Source: Hypoxylon rubiginosum (Eukaryota; Ascomycota; Sordariomycetes; Xylariales; Hypoxylaceae). Taken from it: a stretch of 64,000 nt of DNA. Each line of letters begins with the position of its first letter. Position 1 is the first letter of the stretch. The stretch lies in NCBI GenBank assembly GCA_902806565.1, contig CADCXA010000014.1, positions 247,382 to 311,381 on the forward strand. Reading direction: 5' to 3'. Position numbers and translations under genes: made by a program. Shown piece after piece: positions 10,551 through 25,843 of the stretch. Under the pieces are notes generated by a model that worked only from the letters and a program-made list of their open reading frames with translations, ran no database searches and was not told the origin of the DNA.

Positions 10551-12392
10551 CCAGGTACGCTCGAGAGTACCGGTGTATGCATTTACCAAGCCCGGCGTTG
10601 AGAAATTGGTCAAAAAAATTGGAAGGGAACATAGCATTTTCACGCGAGGATCATGTACCAGGGAGTCTGCCCGCATATGGATACGGAAACCGGTTGCTTT
10701 AGAAGTTTTAATGAACGACACGAATTCTCTTTCAGCTTGATGCGCTTGCTTAGATCCTGTTACTCGATAGCTTAGGTACCATAGATATTCTTCGACGCGG
10801 GCGATTGTATGTTTGATAATGAAATGAATTACAACTACATACGAACTCGGTCACATTCGTAAGGCTAACTAACTCCCTGATTTGCTTGAGGTATTTTTAT
10901 TGCCATATTTTCGCTATTTTCGCTATTTTCAAAGGAGTCACGATCTTGTGTACGTGATGTAACACATTCTACTGAACAGAGGAATGTGTAATCTACCTGC
11001 CCACTTCTACATCAGCATATTGCTCGCTATCATTCAACTACGATCTAGACTCAATTAACTGATAGGTAGAGTCCTATAGACCATAAATAGTCTAATGCCG
11101 TCCAATCACGACTAAGGGCTGGACAGGAGTTGACGAATTTAGCAACGCTCTGTTAAGTGCGTAATGTATCCTAACTTCCATGTGATTGCGGACCTTGGCT
11201 GCCAAGCTGGCAGAGCTTATTTTAACCACCTACGTTGATCTATTATCTAATTTTCTATAAACGGGGCTTTTACTAGACATGGATTCGGCAACAATTTCTC
11301 TAACAGTCTGTACTACTTAGTGCTTTGTGCATGGGCCTGATACTCCTAAGAGTCCCACCTGTATGTTTATCTCCTATTTGTTGGAATCAAGTGATTTCTT
11401 AATAACTGGGAGAACGTCGTAGACGCGACTACTGTGCATGGAAGTTGAACGAGCGAAGTTCGTGAAATAGGACAAGGGGTATGAGGTATCAGACTAGCGG
11501 TATACTTAGAGGTTCCAAAGAAGATAGTGTAGAAGAAGAAACCAGGGCGAAGTTGTTAGGAAATAAATGAAGTATATGATGAGTTAGAAACTCGAATGGC
11601 TGTCGATGAATCGTGCGAGTTAGAGACATTTTTATGTAAGAAAATCTATTTCGATAGTAGTCACTTCAAAAGTTTCGGGCTGCCGTCTGCCACGGCGGAA
11701 ACCATCTCGCAATTATCTTTCCCGAGATATTGATATCCGAACTCGAGTATTAAGTATTGTATGTTTCACTTTGAACCTCGAGATCTAATACTATTCTACT
11801 CGACTCGAAGTATTATGTTTCAGCTGCTTAACTGATAATATAGTCCCTATACAATCGTTAAGATATGTCTACCTAGGTATGTTGAGTCAGCTCCGCCGGG
11901 AGATCCGAGATCCGAAAACCTGTTCGACCAATGTCCATCGCAGCATGTGGTTGGTCGAGCTCGAATATTGCCAACGTCATCCAACGCCTCGAGCCGAAAC
12001 CCACATATCAAAGCCTGCAGCTCCCCTTATCATATTCCCGTAGCAAGACCGCAGCACCTAATGCAAGGAATCCTATTCCAACGATAAGAGCCCTGTGAAG
12101 TTTCTGATTGGGCCCGACTCGGCGGATTAAGGAACGTGACATTGGCCCCCTGCCCCCCCCTGAAGTTCCCACTATCTAACGAGATGCCGGCAGCCTTCAT
12201 CATTGGCCTATATGGCCCTTTATTTCCGCCCTCGATGGCCCCGATACTAGCGCGTACGTAGGTGTGGCTATATGTAGTAATCTAGCGCATGGCTCGTCGC
12301 CTCACCTGAAAAGTTTGAAATTTCTTCTTACCTATGCATCCCATGTTTACACGCAAAGACGCAACGACTTCCGCGTCGCTTTTGGAGATATA
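10551..12392. other. Intergenic, no gene supported
   Basis: About 1.8 kb of low-GC sequence with stops in all frames. A short direct repeat (TTTTCGCTA, near 10909-10930) and one TACCTAGGTA palindrome (11870-11879) are seen. The final 300 bases before the transporter start are probably its promoter. Confidence 0.55.
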
Positions 12393-14117
12393 ATGGCAGA
12401 GAAAGCCGAGCCGCCGGCCGCGAACGCCGCCCCTAGCACGGGCGCGGACGCGGCCCTTTCCGCACTCTGGAAGGTCGAATTCAGCGCGTCCCACCCCATA
12501 CACTGGAGCCCGCTGAAGAAGTGGTCCATCGTCGCCGTCTACTGCCTGCTGCAGGTCTTCATCACCCTCTCGACCACCACGTACGTCAGCGCCGAGTTCC
12601 TCGTCCAGGAGAGGTACGGCGGCTCGACGCAGGTCGTGGCCCTCGGCCAGAGCATGTTTATCGTGGGGACGGCCGTCGGGCCGGCGTTTCTGGGCCCCTT
12701 GTCGTAAGCAAACCCCCCGGCTGTTGCGGCTGAGGCCATCCAGAGTTGTTCATCGAGCTGAAACAATTTTTGTTTTTTTTTTGCATGTAGCGACATAGGA
12801 GGACGGAAATGGATCTACGTCGCGTCGATCGGGGTCTACGCGCTCCTGAATATCGGCACCGCGTTGGCGCGCAACTTGCCGATGCTGATCATCTTCCAGT
12901 TCCTCTGCGGAGCCGCCGGGAGCACGGCCCTGTCCAATGTCGCCGGCACCATCGCCGACCTGTTCGGCGATATGGACGGGGCTGGGCAGCCTATGGCCTT
13001 GTTTGTGATGTCTGCTAACTACGGACCGAGCATAGGCTCACCAGTTGGCGAGTTGATTGCGGAGAACCCTCATATGGGACTGCCATGGATATTCTGGATC
13101 AAGTGCGTCCACGTCAACCCTTCTTTAACCCCGTCTTCATTATTATGCTAGGGGGAAGCTAGGGCTGATCTTACAAAGTGTTATATTCGGCGGTGCTTTT
13201 GCCGCTATCATGTGCTTCATCCCAGAGACACTGCCCAGAATCGTCATCATCAACGCAGCTAAGGAACACAAATCGTCTGATCCAACCGAGCTCGTCGTTA
13301 TGGAGGAGCGTGTAAACGTCCTCCGGGAGATGCGGTTCGTGACTTCGATGGCGTTTCGCATCATGCTAACTGAGCCTATTGTGACTTTCTTGGGAATCTA
13401 CAACGGATTCGCATACGGACTCCTTTTCCTGTATTTGGATGGAGTGTTCGATGTATTCGTCGTGAATAACGGATTATCGTATGTGTTACCTGTTCATCCC
13501 GTTGATAAATTACGCAGTCTGATGAGAACAGGTATATCGATGCGGACCTCACGTATCTTAATTTCGTGGTCAGCGTCACTGTAATGTTCGCCTTCGTACC
13601 TGTCCAGACTTGGTTATATACGCGCGACCGCAAGAGAAACGGTGGTGTCGGCCGCCCAGAAGCAAGATTCCTGACCTCGCTGCTGTTTGTCTGGGGCTTT
13701 CCGATATCCCTCTTGTGGTTCGCTTTCACGTCCGACGGGACCGTGTCGTTCTGGTCACCCGTGGTGGCCGGTGGTTTTCTAGGCTTCTGTGACCCGTTGT
13801 TATGGCTTAGCATGCTCAACTATATTGCTGATACATACACAAACGTCGCTGCGTCCGCGATAGCTGCTTTCTTAATACCATCTTTTCTCATCGCCGCAGG
13901 TTGCTGCCACATTGGTGAGTCCTCATCATGGAATTTGTTGGTTGAATTGGTGCTGACACTGCTGCGTTCAGGAATTGTCATGTTTGAGAATATGGGTGCT
14001 AGGTGGGCGATGGCGACCTTGGGCTTCATCTCTTTCTCTCTTGTTGCATTGGTATACGTCTTGTACTTCTTTGGTCCGCGGATTCGAGGTTGGTCGAAAT
14101 TGGCTAAGAAACACTGA
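12393..14117 (+). CDS. MFS transporter, DHA1 (polyamine/drug:H+ antiporter) type
   Basis: Five exons (12393-12703, 12791-13102, 13152-13478, 13532-13914, 13972-14117), all with GT-AG introns of 49-87 bp, give 492 residues. Twelve hydrophobic segments are expected. The MFS motif A is seen after helix 2 as LSDIGGRKWIY, spanning the first splice junction, and the helix 4-5 region has CGAAGSTALSNVAGTIADLF and PSIGSPVGELI, typical of the DHA1 polyamine/multidrug group (Tpo1-like). It would export small molecules across the plasma membrane against protons. The 57-bp last intron keeps the frame open, so intron retention would not truncate the protein. The substrate is unknown and no biosynthetic partner is adjacent. 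Confidence 0.87.
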
Positions 14118-14215
14118 ACTTGGTTAATGTTATAAACCAAGAGCCCAATAACCTATCGGGAAGCCAGGCGTGGGATAAGATGTCATAAGTATCTACCTAG
14201 CCAATGATGGAGAAC

Positions 14216-14666
14216 CTACGCCGTCGCCACGTCCGGCGGTCTGATATACTGAATGTGCTATAGATTCGGATCTCTCAAATTGGCGTAGAAATCCGGCATA
14301 AGGCCCACAAGCTGCACTTTCATCCACCCAGCGTCTTCATCAGTGCATCCTTCAATCGCAGGGTATTCTTCTTCATCCTCAACATCATCGAACTCGCCCT
14401 CATTATCGTCGTGCTCGCCTTGACTCCCCGCCATCCTCTTAGGCTTAATCTCGTGCTGCTGTTGCTGTTGCCTTGTAGCTTCCCGTGATTCCTAGTCACC
14501 CTTGATCAACTTGACCCAATGCTCGCCTTCTTCCGAGATCACGCTCCGGATCGCTGGTGTACGTGTAGCGATACACGATGAAGCCCCAGATACGATGGCC
14601 GTCGGCACGGAGATGGCTTTCAACCTTGTCGGCAGCGTTGGAGCCGGTGGAGATGACGTTGGGCAT
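14216..14666 (-). pseudogene. Decayed conserved fungal gene of unknown function
   Basis: From ATG at 14666 the frame reads MPNVISTGSNAADKVE..., then HRIWGFIVYRYTYTSDPERD, a phrase I associate with a conserved but uncharacterised fungal family whose members start near Trp-Gly-Phe-(V/I)-x-Tyr-Arg. Around 14540 the frame changes and continues as EEGEHWVKLIKGD, TAG (14489-14491), a run of six Gln-like codons, an acidic stretch, then DEDAGWMKVQLVGLMPDFYANLRDPNL, TAG (14258-14260), and HIQYIRPPDVATA with a final stop at 14216-14218. One frameshift and two in-frame TAGs mean it is not functional as it stands. It ends about 100 bp past the transporter stop, in convergent orientation. Confidence 0.6.
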
Positions 14667-15857
14667 GGTTGCTGGAGAGCTGTGCGGAGTCGTCGATCTG
14701 CACGACCAAGTGGGAGGGGTTGGGTAAGAGGGTGGAGCGATTCAAGCTCAGGAGTCATAACTCTAAGTCTGACGAGTTCTACTTTTACTCACTGTCGTCA
14801 AAATAGCAGTTAGAAGTATGAGCATAGCCTATAGTCGATGCGGTTCATTTAAGCTTCTGTGGACATATGAAATCTATCACGATGAATGATGCACTGATGA
14901 TGGAGACAGTTTACTCTGCATGGGAGAAGATGCAAAAGTGATGATGAAAAAGGAATACCAAGCATGTTGATATCTTAGGTACCGAGGTAGGTTCCTAGAT
15001 TAAGCCTTTGAATACCAGTGGTGAGCAAAGCTCATCGAGCGTTCTGCTGTCAGCTTGGGGCGTAGCAAGACATCAGTTAGTCTTCTGTTGCAGAAATTTT
15101 CAATGTTCTTTGACTGAATATTCCCGTAACTACATTTTTGTTAGTTCGTCTTATTTTTAGCTCAGGCTAGACCTAGCTTTGGGGCGGGCTATAACATCGC
15201 CAAGCCTCGAACCGGTTCTCTAAAGGGGGCAGACGGGGAAAGGCTAGGCAACAAGATGGAACCTCACCATCGCGGGCTACCTCCAAACCTCATAGTCAAT
15301 ATTCCGTAGTGAGTCACGAAAGGTCACGAGAAAAACCTCGTTGTCGCTAAGCAGTGAGTTAGATACCTATCAATTAATAGGTATTCAGTTCCAAGTTGCC
15401 ACCACGAAACAAGAAAAAGAATTGCAACTTGAGATACAGTCATACTTCGTACCTAGTCGACCTCGGATTAGGAAGTACGCTAGTGCGAAACCGTGCCGGC
15501 GGACGGGAAAGGCGTTTTTAAGCGTCTAAAGAGGCGAAAAGAGACGACAAGGGTCAAAAAGTGGCTCTCGTGTAATAATTTTAGATGAAAAGCAACAATC
15601 CTCCCCTTCAGCTCCCCTTCGATTTTCCCTTCCATCTCGCGTCGATCTTTTCCTGAGCTGATCTCATTCAGCTTCTCGTCATTCGTTACGATATATCTTG
15701 ATATAATTCATCACATTCGCTTTTATCATTACTTCAGTCTACCTAAAACTCTTAATTCACGGCAAGCCTTTCCTTTTTTTCAATTCTTGCTTATATAATC
15801 ATAATTTTATAAAAAGGGGGAGAGTCGCGCATTGCGACTCCGTTATCTTGCAACGCG
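14667..15857. other. Intergenic, mostly empty
   Basis: No supported gene. A short sequence at about 15318-15353 (TCACGAGAAAA, then TCGT and CTAAGCAG) resembles the head of the MITE-like element at 44.96 and 45.67 kb. The 250 bases before 15858 are pyrimidine-rich with TTTTCCTTCC-type runs and probably form the promoter and leader of the next gene. Confidence 0.45.
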
Positions 15858-17018
15858 ATGGGTTCAAATGAGATTTCTCATCCGATGACTGAGATAAGAG
15901 ATGATATCTCACCTGTGAGCACCTCGACACCGGCAAACCGCGAGAATGCTCCGACTGCGACGATGAGGCCGAGCGAACCTCGGGGGCCCGTGACGGAAAG
16001 CGCACCGCCGCTGCCAGCTAGGCCAACGGGGAGCCCGACCTCACGTCAACAACCATTCCAGCAGCCGTATCCTCCATATCAAGCACCTTACGCGCCTTAT
16101 CCCTATCAGGCACAACCGTACCCGTACGCGTCTCCTATGCGAGCCATTCCTCCGTATTCTAGAGCGTGGACGATTTCCAAGCTCGTACTCACGATCTTAT
16201 CCACCACTATAGCTATTATCATCATAGCCTTGGCTTGCGTGTTCATCGGCGAAGGAGGCGATGGAGAGACCTCGGCGTATTGCGCCTTGCCGATTGCCGT
16301 CGCCGCCGTCCTGTGGAACGGAGCCGAGCTGATCACCTTCGCCGTCCGTTCGCGGAAGGACGTAAAGCGCGGGATCCACCCGGGAGCGCACGTCGGCCTG
16401 CACCTCTGCTTCTGGATCGCCTGCGTGTTCGGCGTCCTCGTCATCGTCTCGATAACCCTCTCCATAGAGTCCATGATCCGGGACTGCGCCGAAGAGGAGG
16501 GCAACCTCTCTAGCTACTGGAGCTACTGCGACGACTACCACTACGGGGACAACTTGTACACGAACAACATGTATCTGCCCACTCTCCGCGCCTTGGTCGC
16601 CATGTTCTGTCTGGCAACCCTCAACCACTTCGTCCTGTTCGTCTTCGCCTGCATCGACACCCACAAGCGAAACTGCATCAAGTCTACCGGTTTTGCCATG
16701 CTGCCAGCTCCGGCGGGAGGCATGTATTACCCGGCTCCGCCACCGCCCGGCTCCGCGCCCTACTACCCGTACCCGATGCCGATGCCGCCCCAGCAGGCAC
16801 GTACTGCTCCCGCGACGAATACTCCCGGGGCTGTGGTCCCGAGAGCCCCTCAGGCGGACGCCGCAGCGCAGAACTACCAGAACTTCACCGGATTTTACGC
16901 ACCAGCACCGGGAACGGCGCCGCCGCGCGGTCCCCCCTCGCCAGCTCGCGCCACGCCAAGCCCAATCGACGAGAAGGCCGTCGCTTCTACTTCGGCGCCA
17001 GCTGGCACTGCCTTGTGA
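15858..17018 (+). CDS. Four-helix membrane protein with proline-rich tails
   Basis: A single-exon gene of 386 residues. The N-terminal 95 residues are cytosolic-looking and rich in Pro, Gln and Tyr, with repeated PYQAPYAPYPYQAQPYPYA-like text. Four hydrophobic segments follow: about residues 100-125 (SKLVLTILSTTIAIIIIALAC), 140-162, 175-202 (HLCFWIACVFGVLVIVSITLSI) and 240-265 (LRALVAMFCLATLNHFVLFVFA). The C-terminal 120 residues are again Pro/Ala/Tyr-rich. The spacing resembles fungal MARVEL-like four-helix proteins of the plasma membrane, but no diagnostic motif is present, so that is a structural comparison only. A Cys-containing acidic loop lies between helices 3 and 4. Function unknown. 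Confidence 0.8.
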   Translation: MGSNEISHPMTEIRDDISPVSTSTPANRENAPTATMRPSEPRGPVTESAPPLPARPTGSPTSRQQPFQQPYPPYQAPYAPYPYQAQPYPYASPMRAIPPYSRAWTISKLVLTILSTTIAIIIIALACVFIGEGGDGETSAYCALPIAVAAVLWNGAELITFAVRSRKDVKRGIHPGAHVGLHLCFWIACVFGVLVIVSITLSIESMIRDCAEEEGNLSSYWSYCDDYHYGDNLYTNNMYLPTLRALVAMFCLATLNHFVLFVFACIDTHKRNCIKSTGFAMLPAPAGGMYYPAPPPPGSAPYYPYPMPMPPQQARTAPATNTPGAVVPRAPQADAAAQNYQNFTGFYAPAPGTAPPRGPPSPARATPSPIDEKAVASTSAPAGTAL

Positions 17019-18692
17019 GAGGAAAAAAAGGGGGAGGGGAGCTGGGTGGTATTTCGTGTTTTAGCGTTCTTGTATGTGCGAAGTCCTAGTATGTCCAGAC
17101 AAGACGAGATGAGACGAGACGTATGATGTATACGTGATGTCGTAGATAGATGGACGTGGGCCTGTTTCGGCTCTTAATGTTAATACTGTTGATACCCCGT
17201 ATATGTTCTGTTCTGTCATGTCTCGACGCACGGCCTAACTAAAACCTGGAGAATGTGTTCTTGTTAAGGTTAATATACAAACCTTGAGCATCAATAACAG
17301 TTGTCAATTCAAACTTTTTCGCTGTGTCAACTTCATATAATCGAGCAAAAAAGAATGTCACAGGCAAAATCTGGATCTGTACGACGTAATCTCCTCCTGC
17401 ATAATCGCAATATGTCTGATCCTGACATCTCCCACGATAAGAGATGTGGGGTTAGAGATATTGTTTTCCTTTTCCCCTCCTTTGCCTCAATTTCGACATG
17501 ACAGGTCACTCTTTGGAAATACAGCCTCCTCAAGAAGGATATGTGTGCGCCTGGACCGTATCGCGAGGCTTCCGAGGACGTACAGTCCGGTTTTCCCTAA
17601 GCTAACAAATGGATAAAGATTTGGTTTTCGTATGAATGCCCAATGGCTCCGTGTCGCCCGAGTTTTCTTGAATTTAGTAGTGACGGTGACACTGATATTG
17701 TTAGGTATTGTATAGGTACCTAAGTATATAATTCTAACGCAAGTCGAGGCTCTCTGGCTTGCATTCAGGTGCATAGGCGTATGCAGGGAGCGATCTTTGC
17801 CTATCGTGTCCGATATTGCAGCAGCTCTAACTGCCTGGCTTAAGATGTCGTCGCCATGTGCAATGTAGCTGTTTAAGTCATCGGTCGATGATAGGTAATA
17901 GTTACTGTGTTGGTAACGAGAGCAACAGGGGCGTATGCGAGGTATGTATACCTATCTAGCCGCTAGGTTGATAGGTATATGTAGGTTAGATAGGTGAAGA
18001 ACCCGAGTTGGGTTCTGACTGAAAAGGAAACATGTGATGTTTTGAAATGGATTGATCTGACCTCGCCTGATGTTGCCTGCTTTCACACCTACATACATAC
18101 CTCTAGGTAGACATCTACCTCCTCGTTCCTCTATCCCGGGACCTGTTCGCTATTCGTAGGCGAACGGTCTCCATCTCGGCACTTCTCGACAAGCGGTCTA
18201 TGTTTTCGGAGATTCAACTACCATCTTAGGCGTGTAACAAACAAACGTCTGGAGCTCGGGATTGGTTCTTATCTTGGTGGCTGACTTTGGTGCTTCTTTA
18301 TCACATAACCGTCGACGTAACCTGACAGAACCCAACTTTCTCACCTTACCGTAGGGTTACCTGGTAAACCGGTGATGACACACGGCCGGCTTACACCGAC
18401 ATGGCACATTAGTACCTAACGGTTTCTGTAATTGATATGCATACCCGACCTTCTGTTGCTGTTATTCTTCTAGTAGGACTATCAAGTTTGCTGGAGGTTG
18501 GGTGAAATCGCAGTCACTCTACGTAACCGCATATACTTAATCATCCCTTCAAAGAAAATATTGCTGTTGCGCTAGGAATTGGCGATCAAGGGGGGGACTA
18601 TAAGGGAAAAGTAGTAGTCATTGACAAGCATCAGAGGGAGGGAGCCATCGGGTTCGTAAAAGGCTCCTTATATCAGCAACAATTATTACAAG

Positions 18693-18735
18693 CCCACAGC
18701 CCACTGAGCCCACTGAGCCCACTAAGCCCACAAAC
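18693..18735. repeat. Tandem repeat, CCCACTGAG-type 9-mers
   Basis: Four 9-base units (two exact CCCACTGAG, then CCCACTAAG and CCCACAAAC) follow a shortened first unit. The later units decay by single-base changes. Non-coding, upstream of pkc1. Confidence 0.85.
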
Positions 18736-18778
18736 CCACGGGTGGATCTTAACTTGGCGCTGGTAACTTGGCCTGCTA

Positions 18779-18806
18779 GGACCACTGGACCACTAGACCA
18801 CTGGAC
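18779..18806. repeat. Tandem repeat, GACCACTG-type units
   Basis: Three near-identical copies of a GACCACT(G/A) unit are seen in the pkc1 upstream region. Confidence 0.8.
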
Positions 18807-18861
18807 ACCACCGGCTTTTGCGCCCGCCCACTACCCTACATGTACCTATCACCCCGTCGTA

Positions 18862-18888
18862 CCCATCGCACCCATCGCACCCATCGCA
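18862..18888. repeat. Tandem repeat, 3 x CCCATCGCA
   Basis: Three exact 9-base units followed by a partial, shuffled copy. Upstream of pkc1. Confidence 0.85.
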
Positions 18889-19446
18889 CATCGCCCATCG
18901 TCGCATGCGAGACACAAACCCCGCCATTAAGACAAGGCCAAAGACAAACTTGTAGCGTGCTTTCTCTCCTGTGCTCGTACCGCATTTTCTCGACACTGAC
19001 GACATCGCACTAACCGTACCATTTTCCCTAAATCTATTTTTTTCTTCTCTACCTTCTACTCAGCCAACTCTTCCACCTTTCGGACTTGTTCACCAATCCG
19101 AAATCGAATTTTTGGTTTATCTATACATTAGCCTGCTACCGAAGAGCTAGCCACTAGTGACGGGTGTGTGTGCCCAGTACGTGGACAATAGTAGCTAATA
19201 GTTCTAGTTGGCCTGGTTGGTTGTTTATGAGATAGCTGCTCCAGCTTTATCTCGGCCTGCCCGCATTTTCTGCCTCTGCCTCTGCCTCCTGCTCCTCTAA
19301 GTCTAAGGTCCAAGGTCCAAGGTCCCGGTCCCTAAGGCCACGGCTCCTCCACACCAATAACCAACAACAACAAAAGTCTCAAGCAGCCAAACCTCCACCT
19401 CCGCCCCCCGCGCGCGCGTGACGACGCGCAACCCCCACTGCCCAAC

Positions 19447-23338
<3,892 letters not shown>

Positions 23339-24373
23339 AAGCCATAAGGGGGGAAGGACATTCTAGGTAGTAGAGCTGAAAGATCGGAGCGGGCCGCTTT
23401 GCAAGTGGCTGATGCAACTGCTTTTTCCCCCCAAATACCTAGAATAATAATTGTGGTTTCAATCAGTTTTTTTTTTCTTCCATTGAGCTATAGGAAATCG
23501 TAATTATGGGAGGAGCGAAAAGCGATTGTCCGAGGCGCATTGATCAAAAAAGGGGGCGGGTAGCGGGGACCGATTATACTGCTAAGCTCGACACCGTGGT
23601 CTCGGTCGAGAGCTGCGGACGCATACAGGGCTTTTTCTTTTTCTTGATGAGAGATGTCATTCGCTGGGCGAATTTGGTCTGACCAAAAGAGAGAAGAAAG
23701 GGAAGAAGCGAGACGGTCGTGTTGAGAGCGCACACGCACGCACGCATTAGAATTTGTCGGAGAATGGGCAAGCAAGCGAGGCAAGGCAAAGCAAAGCAGG
23801 CAAATGATCTCGTGCAGAGCTTTACTTTCCTGCATACCGTAGTTTGCCCCCTGTTAATTAGACTAACAGATAATACAACGAACACCCTTCTTTTTCAAAA
23901 GGTTACGTATCTTATACATTATGAAGGAGTCGTAATTATATATATCCGGCAGAGAGGAAGAATGATGTATGGGAGAAGTTTGGGTATCGTAATATTTTAT
24001 ACATTTATACATGATCTAGGTAAAGTACAGATCTATCTTTTTGTATATGAGGGGGAGATGATGATGTTGATAAGGCTTAGGTTTTGAATCCAACCCGCCA
24101 GTTTCGTTAGATTCAAGGCCTGTCGATAATTTTTATTTTCCCAACGCCCATCGAGCTATTGAGCATTCGATTCGCTTCTGACAATATGAAGACAGGACAG
24201 CTGGAGGAGACGATTTTAGTCTGGCCCAGCAAAATTATGTAGGCAGATAGCCACCGCTACCACCAGCCGGAACAAAAGCTCGAACAATCTCTTGACGTAC
24301 ACAAGCCTCCTCTTTTTACATCTTTCCCCCCTCTTTATCTCCTATTCTCGGCGCGTCCTGTACAAATACTATA
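23339..24373. other. Intergenic between convergent genes
   Basis: About 1 kb between the 3' ends of pkc1 and the She9 gene. It holds poly-T and poly-A runs (for example near 23467-23477) and AT-rich sequence fitting 3' UTRs. No gene supported. Confidence 0.5.
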
Positions 24374-25843
24374 TCATGCTCTCCGAACGAAGAAAAGAGC
24401 TACGGCACCGGAGATGGCAACACCCGCGGCAACGCCCTCGAGGGCTATTAAGGAGACGTCGCGCATGCTGATGGCGACCTTCCTTTCGCTCGACAGATCA
24501 GCGAAGACGGCTTTCCAGCGGTCGGCCTGCCAGTACCAGTATTCCGGATTCGAGAACGCCTCCTTCCAAGATATCTTCGAGAGCGGCTCCTCTGGTATAA
24601 CTTCTACCGGCTCTGCCAGGTCGGACACGGGACTAGTCTGCTCGGCCTCGACAGCTACGGGGATTTTCGCAGCAGTAGCAGCCGCAACCGCCGCATTCGC
24701 CGCCGCCGTAGCAGCCACGCCCTCCTCGACCCGGCGCCGGAGCCCGTCGTTCTCCTCGCGCAAGAGGCGCTCCTTCCTGCGCTCCTCCTCGAGGGCCTCG
24801 CGGACCTTCTGCTCGAAGCCGCGGACGAGGCGGCGGCGCCGCCAGGGCTCGGCGCCGAACTGGAACACCAGAAACAACAAGACGTTGACGCCCATGAGGC
24901 CCCACGTGCCCCACGTGCTCATGCGGCGGATCTTGTCGCTCCAGATCTGCTCCTCGTGGTACCGCGACAGGATGCCGGCGCTGAGCTCGCGCCCGAGCTG
25001 CTCGGCCTCGCGCTCGGCGTCCTCGAGCTCGACGGCGCGGGTTGCCACGGCGGCTTCTAGTTCGTAGTCCTGCCGGTAGAGGGCGGTGAAGCGCTCGAAG
25101 TCGGCCGGGGTCCAGGTCTTCTGGCGCGCGAGCAGGGTGGTGACCTCGCGCTGGGTGGAGGCGCGCGAGGAGACGGCGGTCTTGTACGAGGACCGGGCCG
25201 CGCGCAGGGTGGCCTGGGCCGCGGCGAGGGAGGCCTCGACGCCGCTGATGTGGGCTTTCAGGGTCTCGATGCTCGAGTAGCCCGTCAGGTCGTTGATGCG
25301 CTGGGACGCGGCGAAGAGGGTCGTCTGCGCCCGGTCCATGAACGCGCTGACCGACCGGTTCAGCTTGGACCGCCGCGAGTTCTGCGCCGAGGGGAGGTCG
25401 GGGTTCGGGGGTGGGAGTTGTTGTTGGTCGGGGTTTGGCGGAGGTTCCGATGTCGGTTCTGGTTGAGGTTGGGATGGCGATTGGGACTCGGGTTCGCTAG
25501 AAGGGAAGGCAGAAGACGGGGAGGAGGAGGAGGAGGAGATGGGAGATGGTGGCTGCTCGGTGGCATTGCTGCCATTGTAGCCATTGGACGCCCCCTTGTT
25601 GTCTGCTGGAGGCTTCGACGGTGTTGAGTTGGAGGACGAAGACGATGACGAAAATCGGAGCTGTCGGTTGGGGTTGAGGGCAAAGTTATACCGACAGCTG
25701 AGACACACGGGATTCGACGACCAACTGGAAATGAGCTTCCCGGGCGCGCATTTTGTTCCCCTCGTCGACTGCGGCGCCAATTGGTCGAGGAAGAGCCGGT
25801 AGCTAGGCCCGAATATGGGCTTAAAAGCCCGAGAGGTCGACAT
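24374..25843 (-). CDS. she9: She9/Mdm33-like mitochondrial inner-membrane protein
   Basis: A single-exon minus-strand gene of 489 residues from ATG at 25843. The N-terminus is rich in Arg, Ser and Phe with few acidic residues, as in a mitochondrial presequence, followed by a Ser/Pro-rich stretch (about 65-155). From SKLNRSVSAFMDRAQTTLFAASQRINDLTGYSSIETLK onward the sequence matches the She9/Mdm33 family: a long coiled coil with LLARQKTWTPADFERFTALYRQDYELEAAV and WSDKIRRMSTWGTWGLMGVNVLLFLVFQFGAEPWRRRRLV carrying the first membrane helix, then a charged coiled coil, and a second helix near the C-terminus (VSLIALEGVAAGVAISGAVALFFV). The family shapes inner-membrane and mitochondrial morphology. 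The coding region is clearly GC-richer than its flanks. Confidence 0.93.
   Translation of the reverse strand: MSTSRAFKPIFGPSYRLFLDQLAPQSTRGTKCAPGKLISSWSSNPVCLSCRYNFALNPNRQLRFSSSSSSSNSTPSKPPADNKGASNGYNGSNATEQPPSPISSSSSSPSSAFPSSEPESQSPSQPQPEPTSEPPPNPDQQQLPPPNPDLPSAQNSRRSKLNRSVSAFMDRAQTTLFAASQRINDLTGYSSIETLKAHISGVEASLAAAQATLRAARSSYKTAVSSRASTQREVTTLLARQKTWTPADFERFTALYRQDYELEAAVATRAVELEDAEREAEQLGRELSAGILSRYHEEQIWSDKIRRMSTWGTWGLMGVNVLLFLVFQFGAEPWRRRRLVRGFEQKVREALEEERRKERLLREENDGLRRRVEEGVAATAAANAAVAAATAAKIPVAVEAEQTSPVSDLAEPVEVIPEEPLSKISWKEAFSNPEYWYWQADRWKAVFADLSSERKVAISMRDVSLIALEGVAAGVAISGAVALFFVRRA

Larger units (their letters stand above)
17019..19446. other. Long upstream region of pkc1
   Basis: About 2.4 kb without a supported gene. 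The half nearest pkc1 holds three small tandem arrays (18693-18735, 18779-18806, 18862-18888), a pyrimidine-rich tract near 19030-19080, and a CT/CG-rich leader just before the start codon with CCTCTGCCTCTGCCTC-like runs near 19270-19290. This fits a long 5' UTR and promoter. Confidence 0.5.

Noticed and set aside
15341..15529. 62-codon plus-strand frame
   Set aside because: No ATG in good context, no recognised product, and its beginning overlaps the possible degraded MITE-like head.
25250..25683. Open frames opposite the She9 gene
   Set aside because: Antisense readings of a GC-rich exon and a Ser/Pro-rich stretch; no domain seen.
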